Under the pieces are notes generated by a model. It was not told where the DNA came from and did no database searches. It worked only from the letters and a program-made list of their open reading frames with translations. From Archangium lansingense (GTDB taxonomy: Bacteria > Myxococcota > Myxococcia > Myxococcales > Myxococcaceae), in assembly GCF_026626635.1 (NCBI RefSeq), contig NZ_JAPNKA010000001.1, forward strand, positions 12,198,501-12,262,500: a stretch of DNA of 64,000 bases, in the 5' to 3' direction. Below are positions 23,836-34,260 of the stretch, one piece after another. The stretch's first letter is position 1, and every line of letters begins with the position of its first letter. A program made the translations under genes and the position numbers.

Positions 23836-24957
23836 TTGGAACCATTGAATTCGCGGGATCAGCAACGGTTGGAGGAGCTGCAGGCCCGCCTCGAGACCGT
23901 CGAGCCGGGAGTGGATGTCTTGCCGGCCGTGGTGGACACGCTGCGGGAAGCGCTGAACGCAGAGCGGGGCCTCGCCTATGGCGTGGACATCGGGCCCGAA
24001 CGCTACCAGGTGAGCTATACCCATATCTCCGGCTTCCCCATGACATCGGCGGATGCTCACGCGTCCCTGGACAGCTTCGTGGGCACCCGGCGCGACCCCT
24101 GGGGGTACTTCAACCCCGCCTGCCCCCAACCCTCTCAGCGCAACCGGGAGCTCCAGTTTCAGGCTCCCAACCTGGATGCTCCGCCCATCCCCCCGCCCCA
24201 GGACGAGCGGCTCACACTCTGGAAGACGCTCGACCTCCCGGCAGAGGAGCGGGCGCGAGTGCAGGCCCAGGTGAAATCCAATGTCGGCACCTTCCTTCAG
24301 GGGTGCGGGCTGGATCGGATGATGTTCCTGCGCGTGCTCGTCTGTGACGGCCCGGCCCTGCTGGGGTGGGTGGGGGCGATGCGCACGGAGCCCTTTGAAG
24401 GGCGGGAGGTGCGCCTGCTGCGGGAGCTCATTCCCTCGCTTCAGCGCAGACTGACGCTGGACACGCGCCTGCGCGAGGCAGGCGTGTTCCACGCGGCCCT
24501 CGAGGCGGCGCTGGAGGCGCTCGGCCAGGCGGCGTACGTGGTGACGTCCACTGGACGCGTGGCCTTCGCCAACAGCATGGGGCGGGCCCGGCTCGAGAGG
24601 GACACTGGACTCGTGGCGGAAGCGCTGAAGAGGTACCTGCGGGGCGAGCCCCTGGGCGGGGAGCTCACCTTCACCCCGCTGCGCCTCTCCGGCACGCCCA
24701 CGCACTACCTGGCCGTCGTTCAGGGCGAGCCCCTGCAGGCCCTCGCCCGCGTGCACGCGCTGAGCACCGGCTGGGGGCTCACCGCCCGGGAGATGGAGGT
24801 GCTCGGACGGCTCGTGCGCGGTGAGTCCAACAAGGCCATTGCCCTGCACCTCGGCTGCGCGGAGCGCACCGTGGAGGTCCACGTCACCCGCATCCTGGCC
24901 AAGGCTCAGGTGGAGAGTCGCTCGGCGCTCATTGCCAAGTGCTTCCTGGCCACCTGA
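23836..24957 (+). CDS. LuxR-family transcriptional regulator
   Basis: The C terminus is a standard LuxR/GerE helix-turn-helix (about 313-368): LTAREMEVLGRLVRGESNKA, then LGCAERTVEVHVTRILAK. The first 300 residues have no receiver. They contain an N-terminal sensor-like region and a PAS-like central part (LGQAAYVVTSTGRVAFANSM), so the protein probably responds to a ligand or partner. The furthest in-frame start is TTG 23836; TTG 23845 or GTG 23911 are alternatives. The promoter lies so close that the first start would be nearly leaderless. The target genes are unknown. Confidence 0.8.
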   Translation: MEPLNSRDQQRLEELQARLETVEPGVDVLPAVVDTLREALNAERGLAYGVDIGPERYQVSYTHISGFPMTSADAHASLDSFVGTRRDPWGYFNPACPQPSQRNRELQFQAPNLDAPPIPPPQDERLTLWKTLDLPAEERARVQAQVKSNVGTFLQGCGLDRMMFLRVLVCDGPALLGWVGAMRTEPFEGREVRLLRELIPSLQRRLTLDTRLREAGVFHAALEAALEALGQAAYVVTSTGRVAFANSMGRARLERDTGLVAEALKRYLRGEPLGGELTFTPLRLSGTPTHYLAVVQGEPLQALARVHALSTGWGLTAREMEVLGRLVRGESNKAIALHLGCAERTVEVHVTRILAKAQVESRSALIAKCFLAT

Positions 24958-25038
24958 GCGGGGCGGGCAACCAGGCACCGGACGACACCCGGGCGGAACA
25001 CGGCGGCACCTGTTCGCGGGCGGGACTAGGATGCGCCC

Positions 25039-26217
25039 GTGAGCTCCCAGCGACTCCAGTCCGCCCTCGCCCGCGCCGCCGAGGCCATCCGCAGTGGCCC
25101 CCACTCCACGCCGCCCGATGGCCAGCACCGCACCCGGCGTCTCGTCATCGGAGATCCGCAGGCGGAGTTCACCCGCTTCCTCGCCATCCTCGACCGCCAT
25201 GGCCTGCTCGGCCCGGAGGGATGGCTGCTGCCCGAGGTGCAGCTCATCTCGGTGGGGGACCACTTCGACTGGGGCAGGCCCACCGAGCGCGAGGAGGTGG
25301 CCTCGAGCGCGCTGAAGCTGGTGGCGTGGATGGCCGCGCACCCGGCGGACCAGGCGGTGCTGCTGCTGGGCAACCACGACCTGGGCCGAGTGGGCGAGCT
25401 CGCCGGATTCACCGACGCGCGCTTCGCCGCCGCTCAGGCGGAGGCGGACGGCATCTACCGGGGAGAGGACACCGACGAAGCCCGGGAGCGCGACTTCCTC
25501 ACCCGCTACCCGGAGCTGCCCAACGTCGAGCTGGCGGCCCGGGACTTCGGCAACTTCCGCGAGGTGCAACGCGACTGGGTGGCGTACCTGCTGCGCAATG
25601 GGCGCTTCCGGGTGGCCTTCGCCGCGGCGGAGCACCTGCTCGTCTTGCACGCGGGCGTCACTCGCGAGGACCTGCACACGGTGGGGCTGCCCGAGTCCCA
25701 ACAGGCCCACGCCCCCATGGTAGCGGATGCACTCGAGCGGGCGCTCGCGACCGCGGTGGCGCAATGGAAGGAGGGCCCTTTCTCCATTCCCGGACTGTAC
25801 CAACCCGGCAGCGCCTCGTACGGAGAGGGTCGCGGCATCTTCTACCATCGCCCCAGCCTGCGTCCCGAGGACGCCGCCCAACGCGCCGCCACGCCCCGGC
25901 GCCGCTTCGACCCGCACCGGCTTCCGCCCGGCCTCACCCAGGTGGTGGGCCACACGCGCGACAAACGCAGCCGTGAGCTGCTCGCGCAGCCCCGCGAGGG
26001 AACCCGGGATGGCGTGCTGCGCTACCTCGTCACCGACGGCACCACCCTCCACTATCGCCACGGCGCCCCGCCTCCGGCCGGCCCCGATGAGGCGGTGCTC
26101 GTCTTCACCGACGGCGGCATGCGCGAGTCACCGTTGGAGGCCTACGAGCTCTTTGATCTTGATGCCCGCGCATCGGCACGGCCGCTCGGGAACACGCTCC
26201 AGGGAGAACAGGGATGA
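25039..26217 (+). CDS. Calcineurin-like metallophosphoesterase
   Basis: A 392-residue protein starting with GTG 25039. The metallophosphatase motifs appear in order: GDPQAE (variant of GDxHG) at about 38, GDHFDWG (GDxxDRG), GNHDLG (GNHD), then LHAG and VVGHTRDK as the two later His motifs. These bind the dinuclear metal centre. The overall layout is PPP-like (Ser/Thr phosphatase or Ap4A hydrolase type), and the GDPQAE first motif is unusual. Its stop overlaps the start of the next gene by four bases (ATGA), so the two are translationally coupled. Confidence 0.85.
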   Translation: MSSQRLQSALARAAEAIRSGPHSTPPDGQHRTRRLVIGDPQAEFTRFLAILDRHGLLGPEGWLLPEVQLISVGDHFDWGRPTEREEVASSALKLVAWMAAHPADQAVLLLGNHDLGRVGELAGFTDARFAAAQAEADGIYRGEDTDEARERDFLTRYPELPNVELAARDFGNFREVQRDWVAYLLRNGRFRVAFAAAEHLLVLHAGVTREDLHTVGLPESQQAHAPMVADALERALATAVAQWKEGPFSIPGLYQPGSASYGEGRGIFYHRPSLRPEDAAQRAATPRRRFDPHRLPPGLTQVVGHTRDKRSRELLAQPREGTRDGVLRYLVTDGTTLHYRHGAPPPAGPDEAVLVFTDGGMRESPLEAYELFDLDARASARPLGNTLQGEQG

Positions 26218-27593
26218 GGAAGACGACGCGGAGACTCGTGGGGCTGACGCTCGTGGGAGCCCTGGGGCTGGGTGGATGTGCGGGGCCTGGCCTGCGTGCG
26301 TCCACCCGGCAGGCCCGGGCCACCGAGACGCAGCTTGCGGAGCACGCCGAGGGACAAGAGGAAGCGTCCCCCGAGCAGCAGCTAGCGGAGCGGGATGCCT
26401 TCGCCCGACAAGCCATAGAGGCTTTGCGCGCCTCCGGCGAGACGCGCCCCATCCACTACGACGCCGACGGCTTTCTGCTACGGCTCGGGGACAAGGACGG
26501 GACCACGGTGTTCCTGGCCAACTTCTTCGACGAGTACCTCGCCCTGCCACCGGAGCAGCATGGGGGAGTCTTCGCCCGAATTGCCCGCGTGCGCGCCATG
26601 CCGGAGATGCCGGAGACGCTCGCCGAGGCCCGGCCGAACCTGCTGCCGGTGGTGCGCAGCCGCACCTTCTTCGAGCAGGTCCCCCTGGTGATGAAGAGCA
26701 CGCCCGGCAAGGCCACGCCGGTCGCGTGGAAGCCCCTGGGGGGTTTCCTCGGCGTGGGACTGGCCTTCGACGGGCCGGACACCATGCGCTATCTCGGGCC
26801 CGGCGAGCTGACGCGCTGGGGGGTCTCCTTCGAGCAGGCGCTCGGCATGGCCGTGGAGAACCTGCGCTCGCGCAGCACCGAACCCCTCGAGCAGCTCGCC
26901 CCAGGCACCTGCAAGTCCCCCTGGCAGGACAGCTACGCGGCCTCGCGCATGTTGCTCGACGAGGTGGTGCGCCGCTGCCCGGTGAAGGGGACGCCGGTGG
27001 TGCTCGTGCCCCATCGAGACCTGCTCCTCATCACCGGCTCCGAGGATGAAGACGGACTGAATCAGCTGGCGACGCAGGCCCTGCGGGCGGTGATGGCCCC
27101 ACGTGCACTGGACGGCCGCGCCATGCGGCTCGGGTCTGAAGGCTGGGTGCCCTACATGCCCGAGCGGCTCAACAACGCCTGGGCGGACTTCCGCAAGCTG
27201 GAGCTCTTCACTCGGGCACGCGACTACGACGAGCAGACGCAGCAGCTCGAGAAGCTCTACGAGGAGAAGGGCGTGGACCTCTTCGTAGCCGCGTACACCC
27301 CCTACCAGGACGAGCGCGGGCGCAGCCTCAGCTACGCCGTCTGGCTCAAGGGCGTGGACACCATCCTCCCGCGAGCAGAGGTCATCTTCTTCATGGACCC
27401 AGCACTCGGTCCGGAGGCCCCGCCGGTGGGCATCGCCCGGTGGGAGGAAGTGTCGCGGGTGGCCGGGCAGCTGCTCGCGCCGGTGGAGGGGCTGTACCCC
27501 GAGCGCTACCGGGTGAAGGGCTTCCCCACCGAGGAGCAGCTCGCCCGGTGGCAGAACGACCCGGGCGACCTGTTCGACGAGGGCGGGCCCTGA
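26214..27593 (+). CDS. Lipoprotein of unknown function (DUF1444-like)
   Basis: The 459-residue protein has a lipoprotein signal with lipobox LGGC. An early segment is rich in Gln/Glu and looks helical. Later come VPHRDLLLITGSEDEDGLNQL and WVPYMPERL, which I liken to DUF1444/YtpQ-family proteins; this is a resemblance only. It overlaps the metallophosphatase gene by four bases and converges with the thioredoxin-TPR gene 16 bp away. It is probably anchored in the envelope. No catalytic motif stands out. Confidence 0.6.
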   Translation: MRKTTRRLVGLTLVGALGLGGCAGPGLRASTRQARATETQLAEHAEGQEEASPEQQLAERDAFARQAIEALRASGETRPIHYDADGFLLRLGDKDGTTVFLANFFDEYLALPPEQHGGVFARIARVRAMPEMPETLAEARPNLLPVVRSRTFFEQVPLVMKSTPGKATPVAWKPLGGFLGVGLAFDGPDTMRYLGPGELTRWGVSFEQALGMAVENLRSRSTEPLEQLAPGTCKSPWQDSYAASRMLLDEVVRRCPVKGTPVVLVPHRDLLLITGSEDEDGLNQLATQALRAVMAPRALDGRAMRLGSEGWVPYMPERLNNAWADFRKLELFTRARDYDEQTQQLEKLYEEKGVDLFVAAYTPYQDERGRSLSYAVWLKGVDTILPRAEVIFFMDPALGPEAPPVGIARWEEVSRVAGQLLAPVEGLYPERYRVKGFPTEEQLARWQNDPGDLFDEGGP

Positions 27594-27609
27594 GCACGGG
27601 CCCATCCCC

Positions 27610-28962
27610 TCACTTCGACTTCGTGTCCGCCAGCTTCTTCTCCAGGGCGGCCACCATGCGCGGCGAGGCCTGTGCCTCGGAGAGCGTCTTCGCGTAGGCG
27701 ATCGCCTCCTCCAGGGTGCTCACGGCCGCGTCCTTGTCTCCCCTGGCGAGGTGGATGTCCGCCCGCTCCGACAGGACGCGCAACCGCCGGCCCCCCTGCA
27801 CCTTCGACAGGGCGCGGGTGCTCGCGGCCAGCGCATCGTCCAGGCGTCCCAGTCGCCGGTAGAGGTTGGCCAGGCGCGCGGGCGGGTTGTAGTCGTCCGG
27901 CAGATCCTTCTCACTCTGCTCGATGGCCGGCACCACCCTCATCGGGTCACCCAGCAACAGCGCGGCGCCGATGCGATGCGAGTCGAACACCGTGCGCTGC
28001 TCGGGCGTCGGGGCCCGGGCGGCCTCGCCCTCGAGGAAGGTGAGCCACTGTCCGGCGAGTGCCTTCGCACCGACCTCGTCCTTCGCCGCCTGGCGGGCCT
28101 GGACCAGCACGTCGTACACGCCCGAGCGGTCATCACCCGGCATGGCGATGTCCGGCGAGAGCGCCTCGCGGGCCTTCGCCTCCAGCGACTCCCTCAGCGC
28201 CTGGGCGTCCGCGGTGCCCTCCTCCGGCACCTGCAACGCACAGGAGAGTCCGAGAACCGTCGCATTCGCCCACGAGGCCGAGTGCGGCACCTTGGGGAGC
28301 TCCGCCAGCGCCGTCCTGGCACACGCCTCGAGACGTTTCGCCCCGTACTGGGCGGTGAGGGTGGACTCCAGCGCACGGCCACGGCGAGACCAGTCCGCGG
28401 GAGCTTCGGCCAGCGCCTGGGCGAGCACGTCCGCCGCCTCGGCTGACTTGCCCTCACCATAGAGGGCATCGCCGCGGGCCAGCAGCGCCTCGGGACCCTG
28501 GGCAGCTCCGCTGTACGCACGCTCTCCGTCCTCGAAGAGCTTCTCGAGCTGGGGCACGGTGGCGCTGCCCGCGAAGCGCACGAGGGCCTTCTCCTCCCTC
28601 GGGTCGATGATGAAGAAGGTGGGCCAGAACTCCACCGGGTACTTCTCTTGGAACAGTGCGTTACTGGGAAGATCCGTGTTGAGCTCGAGCCAGACGAACC
28701 GTCCGGCGTGCCGCGCGAGCGCTTCATCCGTGAAAACGAAGGCGCGCATCGAGCGACACGTGTGGCACCACGGCGCCCAGGTATCCACGAAGAGGGGCAA
28801 TCCCCTCGACTTCGCCTCCGCCAGGGCCCGCGGGTAGTCATCCTCGATGAACGGCAAGGGGGTCCTGGCATGCGAGGCCGCGGGCTCGGACACAGCAGAG
28901 GTCCGCGCGCCGGTGCAGGCCAGCAGGCCCAGCACGAGCAGGCTGGAGAGGTGCGTTCTCAT
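27610..28962 (-). CDS. Thioredoxin-fold lipoprotein with TPR-like repeats
   Basis: A 450-residue lipoprotein (lipobox LLAC, Cys16). Residues about 40-150 are a thioredoxin fold with the redox pair Cys66-Cys69 in TWAPWCHTCRSMRAFVF and the cis-Pro loop EFWPTFFIID, similar to DUF255/thioredoxin_7 or DsbD-gamma-like domains. The rest is helical with TPR-like pairs (ALLARGDALYGEGKSAEAAD; LANLYRRLGRLDDALAASTR). It may reduce or repair disulfides of envelope proteins held by the TPR arm. It is divergent from the NtrC-type regulator across 87 bp. Confidence 0.82.
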   Translation of the reverse strand: MRTHLSSLLVLGLLACTGARTSAVSEPAASHARTPLPFIEDDYPRALAEAKSRGLPLFVDTWAPWCHTCRSMRAFVFTDEALARHAGRFVWLELNTDLPSNALFQEKYPVEFWPTFFIIDPREEKALVRFAGSATVPQLEKLFEDGERAYSGAAQGPEALLARGDALYGEGKSAEAADVLAQALAEAPADWSRRGRALESTLTAQYGAKRLEACARTALAELPKVPHSASWANATVLGLSCALQVPEEGTADAQALRESLEAKAREALSPDIAMPGDDRSGVYDVLVQARQAAKDEVGAKALAGQWLTFLEGEAARAPTPEQRTVFDSHRIGAALLLGDPMRVVPAIEQSEKDLPDDYNPPARLANLYRRLGRLDDALAASTRALSKVQGGRRLRVLSERADIHLARGDKDAAVSTLEEAIAYAKTLSEAQASPRMVAALEKKLADTKSK

Positions 28963-29049
28963 GAGCCCGGCACCCTACTCCGGGGGCGGGCAGGGGAGAA
29001 GGCAAGCTGCCTCAGCCCCGGCGGGAGTGGGATATGGTGCCCCGCGCAT

Positions 29050-30414
<1,365 letters not shown>

Positions 30415-30417
30415 CAC

Positions 30418-31719
30418 ATGGCGGGGAAGGCGGACCCCTGGGTAGGCCGGGTGGTGGCCGGGCGCTACCAGGTGACGGGGACGCTCGGCCGCGGCGGCAT
30501 GGGCACGGTGTACGAGGCCGAGCAGCTCGGCCTGGAGCGCTATGTGGCCCTCAAGGTGCTGCACCCTCATGTGGCGAAGACGCCTGGTGCCATCGCCCGC
30601 TTCCAGCGTGAGGCGCAGCTCATGGCCCGGCTGAAGCACCCGGGCGCAGTGCACCTGTTCGACCACGGCGCCGACGGGGACACCCTCTACCTCGCCATGG
30701 AGCGGGTGTTCGGCGTCCCGCTGGACGAGGTGCTGGAGACGTACGGACCGCTGGAGGTGAAAACCGCGGTGGAGCTCGCCGCGCAGGTGCTGGAGGTACT
30801 GGAGGCAGCACACGACCTGGGCATGGTGCACCGCGACCTCAAGCCCTCCAATGTGATGCTGGTGGGCGAGCTCTCCGCTCCCACCGTGAAGGTGCTCGAC
30901 TTCGGGCTGGCCGCGCTCGTGAACCCGGGGCAGCAGGAGCGGCTGACGGGGAGCGGCCAGGTGCTCGGCACGCCCGCGTACATGTCTCCCGAGCACTGCC
31001 GTGGTGAGCTGCCCGATGGGCGCGCCGACCTGTACTCCGTGGGGTGCCTGCTGCACGAACTGCTCGTGGGCCGGCCTCCCTTCGGGGACTCGCCCGCCGT
31101 GGAGGTGATGAGCGGCCACCTGTACCGCCCACCTCCACCCGTGCGCCAGCTCAGGCCGGAGCGAGGCATTCCCGAGGCACTGGAGGCGCTGGTGCTCGCG
31201 AGCCTCTCCAAGGCGAAGACGCAGCGCCCGGCGAGCGCGCGGGAGTTGGCCGCTCGGCTGCGCGAGGCCCTGGCTCCCCCTCCCGCACGCGGCGAGGGCA
31301 AGAAGCAGGAACGCGTACAGCCTCCGCCCGCCCCTCCTGTCGCGCCCTCGCCCGAGTTGCTCGCGAGACCCGTGGCCCTCATCGAGCCGGACGGCCCCGC
31401 CAATCCCCATGGCATCGGCACAGCGCTGTCGGTGGGCGGCTACCGGGTGGTGCCCTGCCGAGAGGACGACTCCCTGGAGGGTATGGCCGCGCTGGTAGTG
31501 GTGCCCCGGAGTGACCGGGCCCAGGAGGAAGCCCTGGCGCTGGCGAGCACCCTGGCCAGCCGGCCCCACGCTCCGCCCGTGTTGCTCTGCGGGAGCGGAG
31601 AGGACTTCTCTCTGATGTCCCGCGCCGTCGCGAGCGGCGTGTACGACTACGTGCCGCTCCCCGTGGACCCCACGGACCTGGCCCGCAAGGTGAGTCGAGC
31701 GCTGCGCTCTCGCCGCTGA
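30418..31719 (+). CDS. Ser/Thr protein kinase with a C-terminal receiver-like domain
   Basis: The 433-residue protein has a complete Hanks-type kinase (about 15-280): Gly loop GRGGMG, Lys in VALKVL, HRDLKPSN catalytic loop, DFGLA, and SPEHC in place of APE. After a Pro-rich linker, residues about 315-433 resemble a receiver: a hydrophobic first strand, AALVVVPRS where the phospho-Asp strand should be, and DYVPLPVDPTDL at the end with Leu in place of the usual Lys. The phosphorylation residues are absent, so it is a pseudo-receiver. No membrane helix is present. It is coupled to the NtrC-type gene, which suggests that the kinase phosphorylates or binds that regulator. Confidence 0.88.
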   Translation: MAGKADPWVGRVVAGRYQVTGTLGRGGMGTVYEAEQLGLERYVALKVLHPHVAKTPGAIARFQREAQLMARLKHPGAVHLFDHGADGDTLYLAMERVFGVPLDEVLETYGPLEVKTAVELAAQVLEVLEAAHDLGMVHRDLKPSNVMLVGELSAPTVKVLDFGLAALVNPGQQERLTGSGQVLGTPAYMSPEHCRGELPDGRADLYSVGCLLHELLVGRPPFGDSPAVEVMSGHLYRPPPPVRQLRPERGIPEALEALVLASLSKAKTQRPASARELAARLREALAPPPARGEGKKQERVQPPPAPPVAPSPELLARPVALIEPDGPANPHGIGTALSVGGYRVVPCREDDSLEGMAALVVVPRSDRAQEEALALASTLASRPHAPPVLLCGSGEDFSLMSRAVASGVYDYVPLPVDPTDLARKVSRALRSRR

Positions 31720-31741
31720 GCCGGCCTCCCCTCCAGAAGTC

Positions 31742-31826
31742 GGCACTGTGGCGGATCGCCCCAGTCCCCAAACGCCGCACCCACCCGCAGTGGACCTCCA
31801 CTGCGGCGGAATGCCACAGCCGTGCC
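31742..31826. repeat. Nested inverted-repeat element downstream of the NtrC/kinase operon
   Basis: Inner arms of 10 bp (31785-31794 and 31797-31806) are a perfect inverted repeat with a two-base loop. They are flanked by a second, imperfect pair (31742-31752 and 31813-31826: GGCACTGTGGC and GCCACAGCCGTGCC). No U-tract follows. It could be a terminator, a processed RNA structure or a small dispersed element. It lies in the 202-bp gap before the small secreted-protein gene. Confidence 0.55.
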
Positions 31827-31921
31827 CCTCCCCAGGCCGGCCTCCTTCCGAGAGGAAGTGCCATGGCACGGGCGTCGCAATACCGCTCCGCGACCCGCTG
31901 CAAGGGCACAGGAGAATCCCC

Positions 31922-32161
31922 GTGAAGCACATCGCGCTGGCCGTGCTCGTGTCCCTCACCTTCGCCTCGAACGCCCACGCTGCCCTGGAGGACGAGGCCG
32001 CCCGGGAGATCCGCCTGCTCCGGGCCCAGTCCGCGCGACTCCAGAAGCAGCTCGAGCGCGATGTGCGGCGCATGGCGAAGACGGCACCACGGCTGGACGC
32101 GGTGGGCACCTCCCAGGCCCCCACGGGCTCAGGGTCGAGCACCGACCCGAAGCAGCCCTGA
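31922..32161 (+). CDS. Small secreted hypothetical protein
   Basis: GTG 31922, preceded by AGGAGA at six bases, gives a 79-residue protein with a clear signal peptide (MKHIALAVLVSLTFASNAHA). The mature part is charged and helical (EDEAAREIRLLRAQ, LQKQLERDVRRMAK), probably a short coiled coil, and ends in a Ser/Thr/Gly-rich tail. A longer open frame exists upstream but has no signal peptide at its start. I do not recognise the family. Confidence 0.62.
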   Translation: MKHIALAVLVSLTFASNAHAALEDEAAREIRLLRAQSARLQKQLERDVRRMAKTAPRLDAVGTSQAPTGSGSSTDPKQP

Positions 32162-32245
32162 CGAGGCACATTCGTCCAGGGCCGACAGACCTGGCACGTC
32201 TTCCATGGGCATCCGGCCCGCCACGTGCTGTCTTCCGACCACCGG

Positions 32246-33988
32246 ATGAACGACCTCACCCACCTGCGCACCGCCCTCGAGTCCGCCCGCGACGCCCTCC
32301 CGCCCCCCGAGCGCTTCCCCGAGGCCGCCGATGCGGACACCGCCCGCCGCCTCCTGGAGCGGCTACGGCGCGACCTGCTGCCCCGGTTGGGCGGAGCGGA
32401 CGCGCCCCTGCTGCTGGTAGCCATCGCCGGGCCCAACAACGTGGGCAAGTCCACCCTCTTCAACGCGCTGGTGGGCACGACACTCTCCCCGGCCCGCCCC
32501 GAGGGAGGCCTCACCAAGCAGTGCCTCGCCGCCGCGCACCCGGACACCTGGACGGGCTCGCTCAAGGACTTCCTCACCCGCCGCTACGACATCGTCACCG
32601 TGGCCTCGGGCGAGGCCGCGCCAGTGGACCAGCCGGGGCCCGCCGGGCGCCTCTACCTCGTCCTCGCCGAGGCGGTGCCCCATGGCCTGGTGATGATGGA
32701 CACACCGGACTTCGACAGCGTCTACCGCGACAACCGCGAGCGCGCCGAGGCCCTGCTCGTCACCGTGGACGTGCTCGCCTTCGTCGTCAGCCGGCAGACG
32801 TACCAGAACGCCGCGCTGGTGGACTTCCTGCGCGCCGCCGTGGGCCATGGGCGCCCCTACCTCCTCGTCTACAACGAGGCCACGCGCGAGGAGGTGGCGC
32901 GCGGGCACTTGGAGAAGCTGGCCTCGGACGTGGGCCATCCCCCCATGGCGCGCTACCTCGCCCCGCACCAGCCGGAGGTGGAGGCTGGGGAGAAGCCCCT
33001 CGCCACGAACCCGTTGGACGCGGCCCCCGCCCTCACCACGCTGCTGGGTGAGGCCGAGCACGCCCACGCACTCAAGGCTCAGGCCCTGGCCGCCTCGCTC
33101 CGGGACGCGCGCGCGGAGATGGAGCAACTGGCCCGGGCCGCGACCACCGCCGCTCATGAGCCGGAGCGGTTGCGCCAGCGGCTGCGTCACGAGCTGCTCG
33201 GAGTGGGCCGTCATGCGGCCCTCAAGGCCGTACCCGCCGACGTACTGGTGGAGGCCTTCCGCGACGAGTTGGACGCGCGCAGTGCCTTCCACCGCTACGT
33301 GCGCCTGCCCTTCCGGGGGCTGGCCACGGCCCTCACGTTCCTCTCGCGCCAGGTGCGCCGCTCCTTCACCGGCCCCGAGCCCACGCCCGCCCCGGTGGGC
33401 CAGCTCGCCGAGGACACCTTGCGCGATGGGGTGCGGCGGATGGTGGAGCTCTTCGCCCCCGAAGTGGCCGCCTGGCATGGAGATGCCCGAACGCGCGAGC
33501 TGCTCTCCGAGGCGTTCGGCCCTCCCACCCTCGCGCGCCTGGACGAGCCCCTGGGCTTCGAGGCCCTGCAGGCCCATACCGCGGACCGCGAGAGCCTCTA
33601 CACCTTCTGCCGGGGGCTGGTGGGCACCGAGCTCCAGGGCGGCCTGCGCGAGGAGGTGCTGCAGACCCTCACCACGCTCGTCTATTCGGTACCCTCGGGG
33701 GCCGCCGCGGTGGTGACGGTGGCCACGGGCGGCTTCGGCCACGACGCCGTCATCTGGGCCGGCACGCTGCTGTCCACGCCCCTGCTGGAGCGCTTCGTGG
33801 ATGCGCTGGGCTCGGACATCCGCGAGCGCCTCACCCTCAAGTGGGCCGAGGCCCATGGCGCCACCCTCGCCCAAGCCCTGGAACGGCGCTTCTTCGCCGA
33901 GTTGCTCGGGCACCTCGACGCCCAGGTTTCGGATTGGGCGCGCACCGCCTCTACCCTTTCCGAGACGACCTCGCGGATCTCCTCCTGA
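32246..33988 (+). CDS. Dynamin-like GTPase of unknown role
   Basis: ATG 32246 (MNDLTHLRTALE) is preferred over the frame start seven codons upstream. The 580-residue protein has a GTPase domain with P-loop GPNNVGKS, G3 as DTPDFD, and a diverged G4 (YNEAT where NKxD is expected). The remaining 350 or so residues are helical, with hydrophobic segments near the C terminus (GAAAVVTVATGGFG, AVIWAGTLLSTPLLERF), as in bacterial dynamin-like proteins that associate with membranes. The poor G4 weakens guanine specificity, so it may not be an active GTPase. It stands alone. Confidence 0.78.
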   Translation: MNDLTHLRTALESARDALPPPERFPEAADADTARRLLERLRRDLLPRLGGADAPLLLVAIAGPNNVGKSTLFNALVGTTLSPARPEGGLTKQCLAAAHPDTWTGSLKDFLTRRYDIVTVASGEAAPVDQPGPAGRLYLVLAEAVPHGLVMMDTPDFDSVYRDNRERAEALLVTVDVLAFVVSRQTYQNAALVDFLRAAVGHGRPYLLVYNEATREEVARGHLEKLASDVGHPPMARYLAPHQPEVEAGEKPLATNPLDAAPALTTLLGEAEHAHALKAQALAASLRDARAEMEQLARAATTAAHEPERLRQRLRHELLGVGRHAALKAVPADVLVEAFRDELDARSAFHRYVRLPFRGLATALTFLSRQVRRSFTGPEPTPAPVGQLAEDTLRDGVRRMVELFAPEVAAWHGDARTRELLSEAFGPPTLARLDEPLGFEALQAHTADRESLYTFCRGLVGTELQGGLREEVLQTLTTLVYSVPSGAAAVVTVATGGFGHDAVIWAGTLLSTPLLERFVDALGSDIRERLTLKWAEAHGATLAQALERRFFAELLGHLDAQVSDWARTASTLSETTSRISS

Positions 33989-34260
33989 GTACCCGCCGTG
34001 TCAGACCCCTCCGGCATTCTGTGTCCAACCGCATCTCGCGGACCACACGAGGCGGGTGGGAGCACTTCGCACATGGGTTGCCCGAGGGAAGAACGGGGTT
34101 GGGCGCAGGAGGAGAAGGCGGCATGTTCCGGCCTTCGCGGGAACCAGGACAGAGCAGGGTGACTTTAAAAATAGGGTTGAAGAAATGACCTTTACAGTCC
34201 TGTTCCGACAACCTGATGCGTCGTATTCCGCCTTGCCTACACTGTAGGGTGGGTTCAGGT

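Noticed and set aside
23779..26061. 760-codon minus-strand frame
   Set aside because: It is antisense to the LuxR and metallophosphatase genes, both of which have complete motif sets.
31748..31921. N-terminal extension of the small secreted protein
   Set aside because: A signal peptide and AGGAGA site start at GTG 31922. The upstream frame crosses the inverted-repeat element and is Pro/Cys/His-rich noise.
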